Source: DATKYK01 sp034430255
GTDB lineage: Bacteria > Chloroflexota > Dehalococcoidia > E44-bin15
Assembly (NCBI GenBank): GCA_034430255.1
Contig: DAOUEU010000096.1
Location: forward strand, 1-8,435
Reading direction: 5' to 3'
Length of the DNA stretch: 8,435 bases
A program made the position numbers and the translations under genes. Numbering within the stretch: position 1 is the first letter of the stretch; every line of letters begins with the position of its first letter. Below, piece by piece: positions 1-6,744 of this stretch. The notes below the pieces were generated by a model that worked only from the letters and a program-made list of their open reading frames with translations, was not told where the DNA came from and made no database searches.

Positions 1-1131
1 TCCGATTTTGGTAAGAGGGTTCCCAAGAGCACTATGACGCTCACCCTTGAAGGCTGCAAGCGAGCCATTGAGGATGCTGGGATTAGCAAGGACGATGTGG
101 ACGGGCTTCTGGTAGTATTACCATCCAGCGAGGGAGAGCGACACGGCTGGGTATGCCGACTGGGTTCATATCTGGGTATCTCCTCGACATTTAGCGCTGG
201 ACTGGATATAGGCGGTGCTACCCCTATCGCCATGGTTCAGCTCGCGGCCATGGCGATAAATGCCGGGATGTGCAGTACCGTATTGTGTTGCTATGGGTGG
301 CAGAACCAGCCCATGGGGATACCGCTTACCATGCCCCCGGGGTTGGATTTTACTGTGCCCTATGGGGATTTCGCGGCGCTACCGTTCAAGGCACATGTCG
401 CCCGTAGACATATGTATCTCTTCGGAACCACCAGCAGGCAAATGGGGGCAGTTGCCGTTACCTGCCGCAAGCACGCCTGCATGAACCCGGGGGCGCAAAT
501 GTATGAGAAGGGTCCGATCACTATTGAAGACCATCAGAATTCGCGCATGATAGTGGAACCGCTGCGCCTGCTGGACAACGCCCCGATTACCGATAGCGGT
601 GGTGCGGTGGTGGTAACCTCTGCGGAGCGGGCTAAATATCTGAGACAACCCCCTATATATATTAGTGGCATGGGACAGGCCCACTCCGGAGAGTTCATGC
701 GACCATGGAGAGACCCCAGGTATCCTGAAGGTACTTTTGAAGGCGGCAAAGCGGCGGATATAGCACTGGGTATGGCAGGCATAAACCACAAAGATATTGA
801 CGTGGCTCAGTTCTATGATGGATTTACCATCCTGGTTATCATAGAGCTGGAAGCCTACGGCTTTTGTAACCCCGGAGAGGGCGGCCCCTTCGTTGAAGAG
901 GGAAGGCTGGAACTGGGTGGCGAGCTCCCTTCCAATACCGCAGGCGGTTTGCTCTCCGAGGGGCACCTGATGGGAATGGGGCATGTTGCGGAGGCGGTAC
1001 GGCAGCTGCGCGGCGAGTGTGGTAAGCGACAGGTTAAGGATGCTGAGGTAGCATTCGTCTCCGGTTACGGAGGGGCTCCCCACGAATATCCCATTTCATT
1101 TAGCTATTCCACTCTGATACTAACGAGGTGA
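1..1131 (+). CDS. Thiolase-fold acyl-CoA lyase/transferase (Ltp/SCP2-like), 5' partial
   Basis: The frame is open from base 1. Residues before the first ATG (base 34) read DFGKRVPKST, a typical thiolase N-terminus (usually xGxTDFGK), so the true start lies perhaps 10-15 codons outside the window. Numbering from the ATG, the first domain carries DAG near 14-16 and DVDGLL near 21-26. The C-terminal domain has YDGFT (261-265), GGLLSEGH (304-311) and GYGG (344-347), typical of the non-decarboxylating SCP2/Ltp branch. The position of the thiolase nucleophile (NNxCSTG in SCP2 thiolases) reads DIGGATP (58-64), with no Cys. His311 is kept. The second catalytic Cys region is replaced by GYGG, with Tyr345. 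Known Ltp2 retro-aldolases lack the Cys and use tyrosines, so retro-aldol cleavage is more likely than thiolysis. The DUF35 gene follows 4 bases downstream and is probably an obligate partner. Family is certain; reaction and substrate are inferred. Confidence 0.88.
   Translation, partial: SDFGKRVPKSTMTLTLEGCKRAIEDAGISKDDVDGLLVVLPSSEGERHGWVCRLGSYLGISSTFSAGLDIGGATPIAMVQLAAMAINAGMCSTVLCCYGWQNQPMGIPLTMPPGLDFTVPYGDFAALPFKAHVARRHMYLFGTTSRQMGAVAVTCRKHACMNPGAQMYEKGPITIEDHQNSRMIVEPLRLLDNAPITDSGGAVVVTSAERAKYLRQPPIYISGMGQAHSGEFMRPWRDPRYPEGTFEGGKAADIALGMAGINHKDIDVAQFYDGFTILVIIELEAYGFCNPGEGGPFVEEGRLELGGELPSNTAGGLLSEGHLMGMGHVAEAVRQLRGECGKRQVKDAEVAFVSGYGGAPHEYPISFSYSTLILTR
1125..1131 (+). promoter_or_regulatory. 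Ribosome binding site over the upstream stop codon, supports GTG start at 1136
   Basis: GAGGTGA overlaps the TGA stop of the thiolase-like gene and lies 4 bases before the GTG at 1136. No ATG is available nearby in this frame, so this site selects the GTG. It also implies translational coupling of the two partners. The spacing is on the short side. Confidence 0.5.
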
Positions 1132-1135
1132 GCTG

Positions 1136-1567
1136 GTGGTAGGAAAATTCGAAGGACTCGATATACCCAAACCGGTGCCGGCGCTGACAGAAGACTCGAA
1201 GCAATACTGGGAGGGGTGCAGGAGGCATGAACTGCTAATTCAGCGCTGTCAGGATTGTGGTCACTACCGCTTTCCCCCCAGCGTGCTCTGTCCCAAATGC
1301 ATGAGCACTAATACGGAATGGGCCGCGGCCAGTGGCAAAGGGAAGGTATACTCCTGGACCATTTTCCACTACCTGTATCACCCAGCCTTTTCCAGGGATA
1401 TTCCCTATAATGTAGCTATTGTGCAGCTTGATGAAGGCCCTTTGCTACATACCAATATCGTGGGATGTAAAAATGAGGACATCTATATAGGCATGCCGGT
1501 CGAGGTCGTCTTCGAAGACGTAGATGAAGAAATCAGCCTGCCTAAATTCCAGGCCCTGGCTGAATGA
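1136..1567 (+). CDS. Zinc-ribbon/OB-fold DUF35 protein, partner of the thiolase-like protein
   Basis: This is a 143-residue stand-alone DUF35 protein of normal length. An N-terminal amphipathic helix (about 18-34, with the family-typical YWEGCRRHEL) leads into a rubredoxin-like zinc ribbon. The four Cys ligands are C38-x2-C41 and C52-x2-C55. An OB-fold follows from about 66 to 140 (GKGKVYSWT strand, then PYNVAIVQLDEG). DUF35 proteins are known to bind thiolase-superfamily enzymes: they bridge thiolase and HMG-CoA synthase in archaea, and form the Ltp2 aldolase complex as the ChsH2 C-terminal domain. The start is GTG, 4 bases after the preceding stop, so the two are almost certainly one translational unit. 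It probably binds the CoA or acyl part of the shared substrate and has no catalytic residues of its own. Family assignment is secure; the partner is inferred from adjacency. Confidence 0.93.
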   Translation: MVGKFEGLDIPKPVPALTEDSKQYWEGCRRHELLIQRCQDCGHYRFPPSVLCPKCMSTNTEWAAASGKGKVYSWTIFHYLYHPAFSRDIPYNVAIVQLDEGPLLHTNIVGCKNEDIYIGMPVEVVFEDVDEEISLPKFQALAE

Positions 1568-1643
1568 CAGAGCATGTAGCATGAATTAGGAAATAAGGTA
1601 TCTTTAGTGATATGTTAGTATTAACCTGAGGAGGCGAAAGTAG

Positions 1644-2798
1644 ATGGATTTTCGATTTACCGAGGAACAGGAAGCCTTTCGCAACACCATTCGCAGCTTT
1701 ATAAAACGGGAGACTTCCCGCGAATTGGACCGTCAACTGGAGGAGGAAGGACGCTTCCCCTTTGAATTGGCGGATAAGATGGTAGAGACTGAGCTACTGG
1801 GACTTCCCTTCCCGCAGGAATATGGCGGTGTTGGCGGAAATGTCATGGACTTCATCGTGGCAATAGAGGAGCTGGCATACGGGAGCGAGGCGGCCTGCGC
1901 GCTCTTTCTGGGGCCGGTTTTTTTTGCCGGCGAGACGATTAACCTGAACGGAAGCGAAGAGCAGAAAAGGAAGTACCTCCCGCTCATTGCCCAGGGGAAG
2001 CTGCGAGGGGCATTCGCACTAACAGAGCCGGACGCCGGCTCCGATGCCTCTGCTATCACGACGAGTGCAGTGGCGGATGGTGATTACTTCGTCATCAACG
2101 GTCATAAGACCATGATAAGCGGGGCGGACATTGCGGATGTGATTATGACCTGTACTAAAACAGACAAAGAGTGCCGAAGGTACGAGGGAATTACCATATT
2201 CATGGTTCCCAGCAATGCCGAAGGCCTTACCATAAATAAATTTAAGAAGCTGGGCAACAACATCATCAGTATATGCGAAATATTCTTCGACGATGTACGG
2301 GTGCCCAGGGAAGCCATCATGGGCGGTGCAGAGGGCCTCAACATGGGCTGGTGGCAGATGATAAACAACCTGGACATAGAGAGGATAATGATCGCTGCGC
2401 TCTACACCGCCATTTCCCAACGCGCTTATGATGACGCACTCGCCTATGCCAAAGAGAGAAAACAGTTCGGCCGTCCCATTTCTCAGTACCAGATGATCCA
2501 GCAACTGCTGGCGGATATGCTGGTTGAGATTCGCGCCTCCCGCCTGCTAACCTATCATGCAGGGTGGCTGAAGCAGCAGGGCGAGTTCTGTTCAATGGAA
2601 TGCTCTATTGCAAAAATACATGCAACCGAAACGGCAAAGAAGGTTACTTATGATGGGATGCAAGTGCTGGGCGGATATGGCTATATGATGGAGTACGATA
2701 TGCAGCGTTACCTGCGGAATGCACTTCTCGGAACTGTTGGAGGGGGGACAAATCAGATCCAGAGACTCATCATTGCAAAGCTTGAAGGGATGATGTAG
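1644..2798 (+). CDS. Acyl-CoA dehydrogenase with IVD/LCAD-type placement of the catalytic Glu
   Basis: This 384-residue FAD-dependent dehydrogenase has the full family length and would oxidise an acyl-CoA to its 2,3-enoyl-CoA, passing electrons to ETF. Visible motifs are FPQEYGG (56-62), the flavin/substrate signature ALTEPDAGSD (125-134), INGHKTMISGA (151-161) and ERKQFGRPISQYQ (271-283). The C-terminal signature is GGGTNQIQRLIIAKL (366-380). In MCAD/SCAD-type enzymes the catalytic base sits in YEGT near the C-terminus. Here that position is Gly (GGGT, 366-369). A Glu is present instead at 246 in LDIERIMIA, the helix position used by isovaleryl-CoA and long-chain acyl-CoA dehydrogenases, so the enzyme should be active and may favour branched or bulky substrates. 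GAGGAGG at 1628-1634 sets the ATG. It follows the DUF35 gene after 76 bases and precedes the ligase by 44, consistent with one operon. Confidence 0.95.
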   Translation: MDFRFTEEQEAFRNTIRSFIKRETSRELDRQLEEEGRFPFELADKMVETELLGLPFPQEYGGVGGNVMDFIVAIEELAYGSEAACALFLGPVFFAGETINLNGSEEQKRKYLPLIAQGKLRGAFALTEPDAGSDASAITTSAVADGDYFVINGHKTMISGADIADVIMTCTKTDKECRRYEGITIFMVPSNAEGLTINKFKKLGNNIISICEIFFDDVRVPREAIMGGAEGLNMGWWQMINNLDIERIMIAALYTAISQRAYDDALAYAKERKQFGRPISQYQMIQQLLADMLVEIRASRLLTYHAGWLKQQGEFCSMECSIAKIHATETAKKVTYDGMQVLGGYGYMMEYDMQRYLRNALLGTVGGGTNQIQRLIIAKLEGMM

Positions 2799-2842
2799 CA
2801 CGAATCAACCCTCTCTTTTCATCTTATTAAGGAGGCTGCACC

Positions 2843-4519
2843 ATGGAGGAGAACATCCTGGCGAAGAGGTGCGTACCGAACTATTTCAAGAAGTTCTTTC
2901 ATCTGGTCATTCGGAACCGCTCCATAAATTCAAGGAATTTCATCGACCGACTGGCGAAGGTATACGGCGAACGTCCCGTCTTCTTCTTGGACAGTGCGCT
3001 TTCCTATTCTTTTTTCTCGGGTAGTGAGATCAGCTACCGAACCCTCTCCCAATTTACCAACCGGATCGGTAACTCACTTTTAGGGATGGGGGTGAGAGCG
3101 GGGGACCGTGTAGGACTCGTAACATATAACCGGGTTGAGCTGGCATTTGCCGAATTTGCTTGTATGAAAATCGGTGCTATACCGGTACCCTTGAATTTCA
3201 TGCTCAAGGCCAATGAGATAAGCTATCAGATGGAAAACAGTGGAGCAAAGGTACTAATAACCGACTACGATGTATTTCATAACAATATCAAGGACGCGAG
3301 CAGGGTGCCCACCATCGAAACGTGGATCATGGTGACAGAAGGTGACAAGCCCGATGGTTTTTATTCATTAAAGGAGATAATGGAGGATGCCTCGGATAAC
3401 CTCGAGCCGGCCCCGCTTTTAAGCCAAGATGACGCGGTAATTATCTTCTATACCTCCGGAACCACCGGCGTACCAAGGGGAGCGGTGCTGACAGACAAGA
3501 ATATGATGTATACCGTTAGAAGATATTGCCTTCTGCTCGGAATTCCGCCCACTAACAGGAAACAGTTGGCGCTACTGGTGATGCCGGTGGCACACACCAG
3601 CGGGCATCAGAATCTTCTGATCCTTCTTTCTATGGCGATACCTATGTATTTTATGAGTCGCTTCGACCCGGCAGACGTCCTTGCCAAAATAGAAAAGTAC
3701 CGTGTCACCTTCTTTGCTGGGATCCCCGCAATGTTCAAGTTATTGCTTAAAGCAGATGCAGAGCAGTATGATCTTACCTCGATTCAGTTATGGGGGGGCG
3801 GCGCGGACGCTTTTCCCCCGGACCTTGTTCGAAGGTTCCGAGAGCTATCCAAGCGAAAAAAATGGGGTATACCCATCAAGCCCCTGTTCGTCCATGGATA
3901 TGGCATGGCAGAAACAGCAGGGCATGTATGTATCAGCCCTCCCTGGGGACCAAAGTGTGCAGGATGGGTTACTCCGGGGATCCATTGCAGGATTGTCGAT
4001 CAGGACGGACATCCCGTGAAGAGAGGGGAGCCCGGGGAGTTGGAAGTCAAGGGGCCTAATGTGATGAAGGGATATTGGAATGACCACGATAAAACTGAGC
4101 AGGCCTTTCGGGAAGGGTGGTTTCGCACAGGCGATATTATGAAAACAGGCAAATGGCGTGTGCTGGAGTTTGTTGACCGCGAGAAGGATGTCATAAAATG
4201 CGGTGGTTACAGCATCTTTCCGACAGAGCTTGAGCATCATTTATCAGAACACCCCAAGATTGAGCGAGTAGTTGTAGTGGGGGTCCCTCACCCCATAAAG
4301 GGAGAGATGCCGGTTGCCTTTATTAAACTAAAGGATGGAGAGCAGGCTACAGAGGAAGAGATCCAGGTCTGGGCGGATGAACGAACCGCTCCCTACAAGC
4401 GCCCGCGCAGGTACCTGTTTGTGGACTCAATCCCCATGACCTTCAGCCTCAAGCCCCTGAGAAAGGCTCTGCGCGAGGACGCGATCCGCAACATCGGAAC
4501 AGATTGGGACACCTCATAA
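2843..4519 (+). CDS. AMP-forming acyl-CoA synthetase (fatty-acid/carboxylate CoA ligase)
   Basis: This 558-residue member of the ANL adenylating superfamily is full length. It converts a carboxylate, ATP and CoA into acyl-CoA via an acyl-AMP. Motifs in order: ATP-binding loop YTSGTTGVPRG (203-213); MPVAHTSGH (247-255, A4 region); GYGMAETAG (352-360, A5); GWFRTGD (425-431) with the ribose-binding Asp431; hinge VDREKDVIKCGG (444-455). The adenylation Lys is Lys537 in TFSLKPLRK. Two deviations: the usual Thr of YGxTE is Ala356, and the Gly before the Lys in SGK is Leu536. Neither removes a key charged residue, so activity is expected. There is no signal or membrane segment, so it is cytoplasmic. 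The start follows AAGGAGG (2829-2835) with 7-base spacing. Between two dehydrogenase genes, it would supply the CoA ester that starts the pathway. The substrate (aliphatic, alicyclic or steroid-like acid) cannot be read from the sequence. Confidence 0.95.
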   Translation: MEENILAKRCVPNYFKKFFHLVIRNRSINSRNFIDRLAKVYGERPVFFLDSALSYSFFSGSEISYRTLSQFTNRIGNSLLGMGVRAGDRVGLVTYNRVELAFAEFACMKIGAIPVPLNFMLKANEISYQMENSGAKVLITDYDVFHNNIKDASRVPTIETWIMVTEGDKPDGFYSLKEIMEDASDNLEPAPLLSQDDAVIIFYTSGTTGVPRGAVLTDKNMMYTVRRYCLLLGIPPTNRKQLALLVMPVAHTSGHQNLLILLSMAIPMYFMSRFDPADVLAKIEKYRVTFFAGIPAMFKLLLKADAEQYDLTSIQLWGGGADAFPPDLVRRFRELSKRKKWGIPIKPLFVHGYGMAETAGHVCISPPWGPKCAGWVTPGIHCRIVDQDGHPVKRGEPGELEVKGPNVMKGYWNDHDKTEQAFREGWFRTGDIMKTGKWRVLEFVDREKDVIKCGGYSIFPTELEHHLSEHPKIERVVVVGVPHPIKGEMPVAFIKLKDGEQATEEEIQVWADERTAPYKRPRRYLFVDSIPMTFSLKPLRKALREDAIRNIGTDWDTS

Positions 4520-4652
4520 AAACAGCGACAAAGGAGTCTTTCTCAAAAAAGAGACTTTGCAAAAGCCAAAAAGTATCTAACATACTATATAGAGAAGCTG
4601 GGAATTCTTTTCATCTTTCAGTGGAAGAAGGCAGGATAGAGGCAGTCCATTT

Positions 4653-5096
4653 GCCAGAATTGAACGCAGGGCTAGACTCAATGCACCGGTTAGCGAGGTA
4701 TTCGCCTATATCGCTGATTTTCAAACTATAAAGGATTACAATCCATCCATTCTTCAGGTCAGAAGTTTGTCAGACGTCCCTCCTGCAAAGGGCTGCCGAT
4801 ACGAAATTATCCTTTCAATGTTTGGGCGGAAAATCCGGCCTATATTAACCATCACTGATATGAGAGAGAATGAGCTTATCGTTACCAGGCTGGACGCATT
4901 TATTCCCGCCATTGAAAATCGACGTTTTCAAGCGGCGGGGGATGAGACCGATTTCCTATTTACAATCGAGTTCTCTTCAGGATGGCCGCTAATTGGGCCT
5001 CTGGTCGATGCCATCCTTATTAGGCTTTTTGCTGGACGTCAGGCTGATACAGAGGTCCGTTTACTTGAAAAACGATTTAACATCGCAACTGAATAG
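4653..5096 (+). CDS. SRPBCC/START-like protein (polyketide cyclase family), start codon missing or frameshifted
   Basis: Family resemblance starts at about base 4653: ARIERRARLNAPVSEVFAYI, then ADFQTIKDYNPSI. This is the classic first strand and helix of polyketide-cyclase-type SRPBCC proteins. The frame runs through SMFGRK, TIEFSSGWPLIGPLVDAI and the long C-terminal helix to TAG at 5094, about 147 residues, the usual size. The problem is the start. The frame is open back to 4593 (TAG at 4590-4592) but has no ATG, GTG or TTG before the TTG at 4767. Starting there would delete the first strand and both first helices. A GTG at 4621 in the +1 frame would join this gene if one T were added to the TTT at 4650-4652. 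So the start codon is lost, a one-base indel is present, or a non-standard start (ATT 4659) is used. SRPBCC proteins enclose hydrophobic ligands in a deep pocket; here the ligand may be a pathway intermediate. It may be a young pseudogene. Confidence 0.7.
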   Translation, partial: ARIERRARLNAPVSEVFAYIADFQTIKDYNPSILQVRSLSDVPPAKGCRYEIILSMFGRKIRPILTITDMRENELIVTRLDAFIPAIENRRFQAAGDETDFLFTIEFSSGWPLIGPLVDAILIRLFAGRQADTEVRLLEKRFNIATE

Positions 5097-5205
5097 TGGC
5101 TCGGCCGGGCGTAGAATGGTAATGACCCCGATTTTGGCAGGGTTAAACTGGTTGGGATCCCGTTCAATCTCGTATAGACACCTTCCCAAACAAGAGGCCG
5201 AGCCA
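5097..5205 (+). repeat. 10-bp perfect inverted repeat enclosing 89 bases, possible structured RNA
   Basis: TGGCTCGGCC (5097-5106) begins at the base after the SRPBCC stop codon and is matched exactly by GGCCGAGCCA (5196-5205). Inside, TTGGGA (5152-5157) pairs with TCCCAA (5184-5189), and GGG (5107-5109) can pair with CCC near 5127, so the transcript could fold into a branched structure closed by a GC-rich stem. No T-run follows, so it is not a standard terminator. No coding frame, target duplication or transposase is visible. It could be an mRNA-stabilising element, a small RNA or chance. Confidence 0.4.
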
Positions 5206-5244
5206 ACAGGTTGGGTGAATATACTGAAAAGACACTGATCTCCC

Positions 5245-5280
5245 CTCAGGTTACAGTAAAGAGGAAATTGCTTAACTGAG
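5245..5280 (+). other. Small leader hairpin ahead of the second dehydrogenase gene
   Basis: CTCAG-G-TTA (5245-5253) can pair with TAACTGAG (5273-5280), giving eight base pairs with one bulged G and a 19-base loop. It ends 25 bases before the AAGGAGG ribosome site at 5305-5311. It is weak and may be chance. Confidence 0.2.
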
Positions 5281-5318
5281 AGGACAGGGCGAACTAGCTT
5301 AGTCAAGGAGGTTAAAGG

Positions 5319-6530
5319 ATGGACTTCCGGTTTACCCCTGAGGAAGAGGCATTAAGGAAGGAAATTGATGATTTCTTCAAGAGGGAGATGAAGGATGCCC
5401 CAAGTCATTGGGGCGCATCGATGGAGGCTATTTTCAGTGAAGAATGTTGGGGCTTCTTCAAGGAGATGGCCAGGAAGCTTGGAGATAAGGGGTGGCTCTC
5501 CCGTCCATGGCCCGAGGAATACGGAGGGGTGGATGCCCCCCTGACGGAGCAGTATATCTTCAGCGACGTGCAGGGATATAATCTTGGGGCAGGGGTCGAC
5601 CCAATGGGTATACTGATGCTCGCACCGACCCTAGTATTCTGGGGAACGCATGAGCAGAAGAAAGAATATTTACTCCCCATGGCACGGGGAGAGCTATTTT
5701 GGACTCAGTTGTGGAGCGAGCCCAATGCAGGCTCGGACCTTGCGTCCCTCACCACCAGCGCCGTAAGGGAGGGGGACTACTATATAATAAACGGGCAAAA
5801 GACATGGAGCAGCGGGGCCCACCATGCCGATTGGGGTTTTGGAGTTTTCAGGACCGGGTTCGATCCCGAGATTCACCGAAGGGGGCGGGGGCTTTCATTT
5901 ATCCTTGTCGATATGAATACGCCAGGCATTTCGGTACGTCCTATTCTCAGTATGAATAGTGCCCACCTGTTCAACGAGGTCTTTTTCGATAATGTCAGGG
6001 TTCCGATACGTAACCTGGTTGGTGAGGAGAACAATGGTTGGACTGTTTCCCAAATCACCTCGAACTACGAGCGATCCATGGTCATGCTAACTTCCGGGCT
6101 AAGACGCATCTTTAATGAGTTAGCGGGATTTTGCGGGGAGAAGCAATGGAATGGTAGAATCCTGGCTGAAGACCCCCTCGTCCGGAATAGAATGGGGGAG
6201 TTAGCAGTCGAAATGGAGGTAGCCCGCAGCCTTTCTCTCCATGTGCTATGGAAGCAGATGACAGTTGCAACTATTGAAGACGTTGCAACTCCGGCCTGCA
6301 CCGCTAAGGTCTTTGCCACCGAGCTAAACGAGCACCTTACCAATACCGGCTGTCAAATCATGGGACATTATGGAACACTAAAGGATTCCAAATGGGCACC
6401 GCTTAAGGGTTACTTCGAGAACAGCTATCAAATATGCAAGGGTCTGAGCATTGCTATGGGCAGCAACGAGATTATGAGAAATATTATCTGTTGGGTCGGG
6501 ATGGGTCTTCCCAGGATAAGAGGAGGTTGA
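5319..6530 (+). CDS. Acyl-CoA dehydrogenase (FadE-like), second paralogue
   Basis: This 403-residue acyl-CoA dehydrogenase is full length for the larger FadE-type branch. Motifs: PWPEEYGG (63-70), QLWSEPNAGSDLASL (130-144), the flavin-contact segment INGQKTWSSGAHHADWGF (157-174) and NEVFFDNVRVP (219-229). It ends with SIAMGSNEIMRNII (377-390). The MCAD-type base in YEGT is replaced: the segment reads AMGS, with Met380 at the Glu position. Glu251 in SNYERSMVM sits where LCAD/IVD enzymes carry the base and is the likely catalytic residue. The N-terminus MDFRFTxEEEALRKEI resembles the first dehydrogenase, but the middle and C-terminal parts are clearly different, so this is an old paralogue with probably another substrate. 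Some FadE pairs in steroid degradation form mixed tetramers; there is no direct sign of that here. AAGGAGG (5305-5311) fixes the ATG. A decayed third dehydrogenase begins right after its stop. Confidence 0.94.
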   Translation: MDFRFTPEEEALRKEIDDFFKREMKDAPSHWGASMEAIFSEECWGFFKEMARKLGDKGWLSRPWPEEYGGVDAPLTEQYIFSDVQGYNLGAGVDPMGILMLAPTLVFWGTHEQKKEYLLPMARGELFWTQLWSEPNAGSDLASLTTSAVREGDYYIINGQKTWSSGAHHADWGFGVFRTGFDPEIHRRGRGLSFILVDMNTPGISVRPILSMNSAHLFNEVFFDNVRVPIRNLVGEENNGWTVSQITSNYERSMVMLTSGLRRIFNELAGFCGEKQWNGRILAEDPLVRNRMGELAVEMEVARSLSLHVLWKQMTVATIEDVATPACTAKVFATELNEHLTNTGCQIMGHYGTLKDSKWAPLKGYFENSYQICKGLSIAMGSNEIMRNIICWVGMGLPRIRGG

Positions 6531-6744
6531 CCAGGAAGAGAATATGCTGTTCTTTTCGCCCTTGCTAGCGAGGTGACCAAAGAGTAAGGTTAGAGAGATT
6601 GAGGAAAGTGAGAAGGGACACGATCCAGAACTATGGAGAAAGATAGCTGACCTGGGATTGATTCGGTTAATCATTCCTTAATAATATGGGAATTATGGAG
6701 CGGGGTTTATAAGAAATCGCACGGTGACTTATGGTGGTTTGCCC
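6531..6744 (+). pseudogene. Acyl-CoA dehydrogenase relic, N-terminal fragment with frameshift and two TAA codons
   Basis: Directly after the preceding stop, one frame reads EYAVLFALASEVTKE (6540-6584) and then TAA. The next frame continues at 6586 with KVREIEESEKGHDPELW, RKIADLGLIRLIIP, two TAA codons (6679-6684), then YGNYGAGFI (6685-6711). Joined, this is the N-terminal helical domain of an acyl-CoA dehydrogenase. The two TAA codons stand exactly where the family has Glu-Glu in the conserved IIPEEYGGYGAG segment; both are explained by single G-to-T changes (GAA to TAA). The trace RNRTVTYGG up to about 6744 may be the next helix but is uncertain. No flavin-binding or C-terminal domain is found downstream. 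AGGAGG (6520-6525), inside the preceding gene, would have been its ribosome site, so it was probably an operon member. It has no usable start and cannot encode an enzyme. Confidence 0.72.

Noticed and set aside
379..1083. Long minus-strand frame opposite the thiolase-like gene
   Set aside because: It is an antisense shadow: no ribosome site, no recognisable domain, and the opposite strand is a clear conserved family.
2019..2504. Minus-strand frame of 161 codons inside the first dehydrogenase
   Set aside because: It lies opposite strongly conserved dehydrogenase motifs and its translation has no family features.
4533..4558. Imperfect hairpin after the ligase gene (AGTCT/AGACT core) as a terminator
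   Set aside because: The core is five pairs plus wobbles and one extra A-T, A/T-rich, with no T-run after it. It is not convincing as a terminator.
4504..4731. 75-codon frame starting with TTG inside the ligase end
   Set aside because: Its second half is an out-of-frame reading of the SRPBCC N-terminus, its start has no ribosome site, and the product resembles nothing I know. It matters only as the possible upstream half of a frameshift.
4993..5238. Plus-strand frame overlapping the SRPBCC end and spacer
   Set aside because: Over its first half it is the other-frame reading of the SRPBCC C-terminal helix. The rest is spacer, with no family resemblance or ribosome site.
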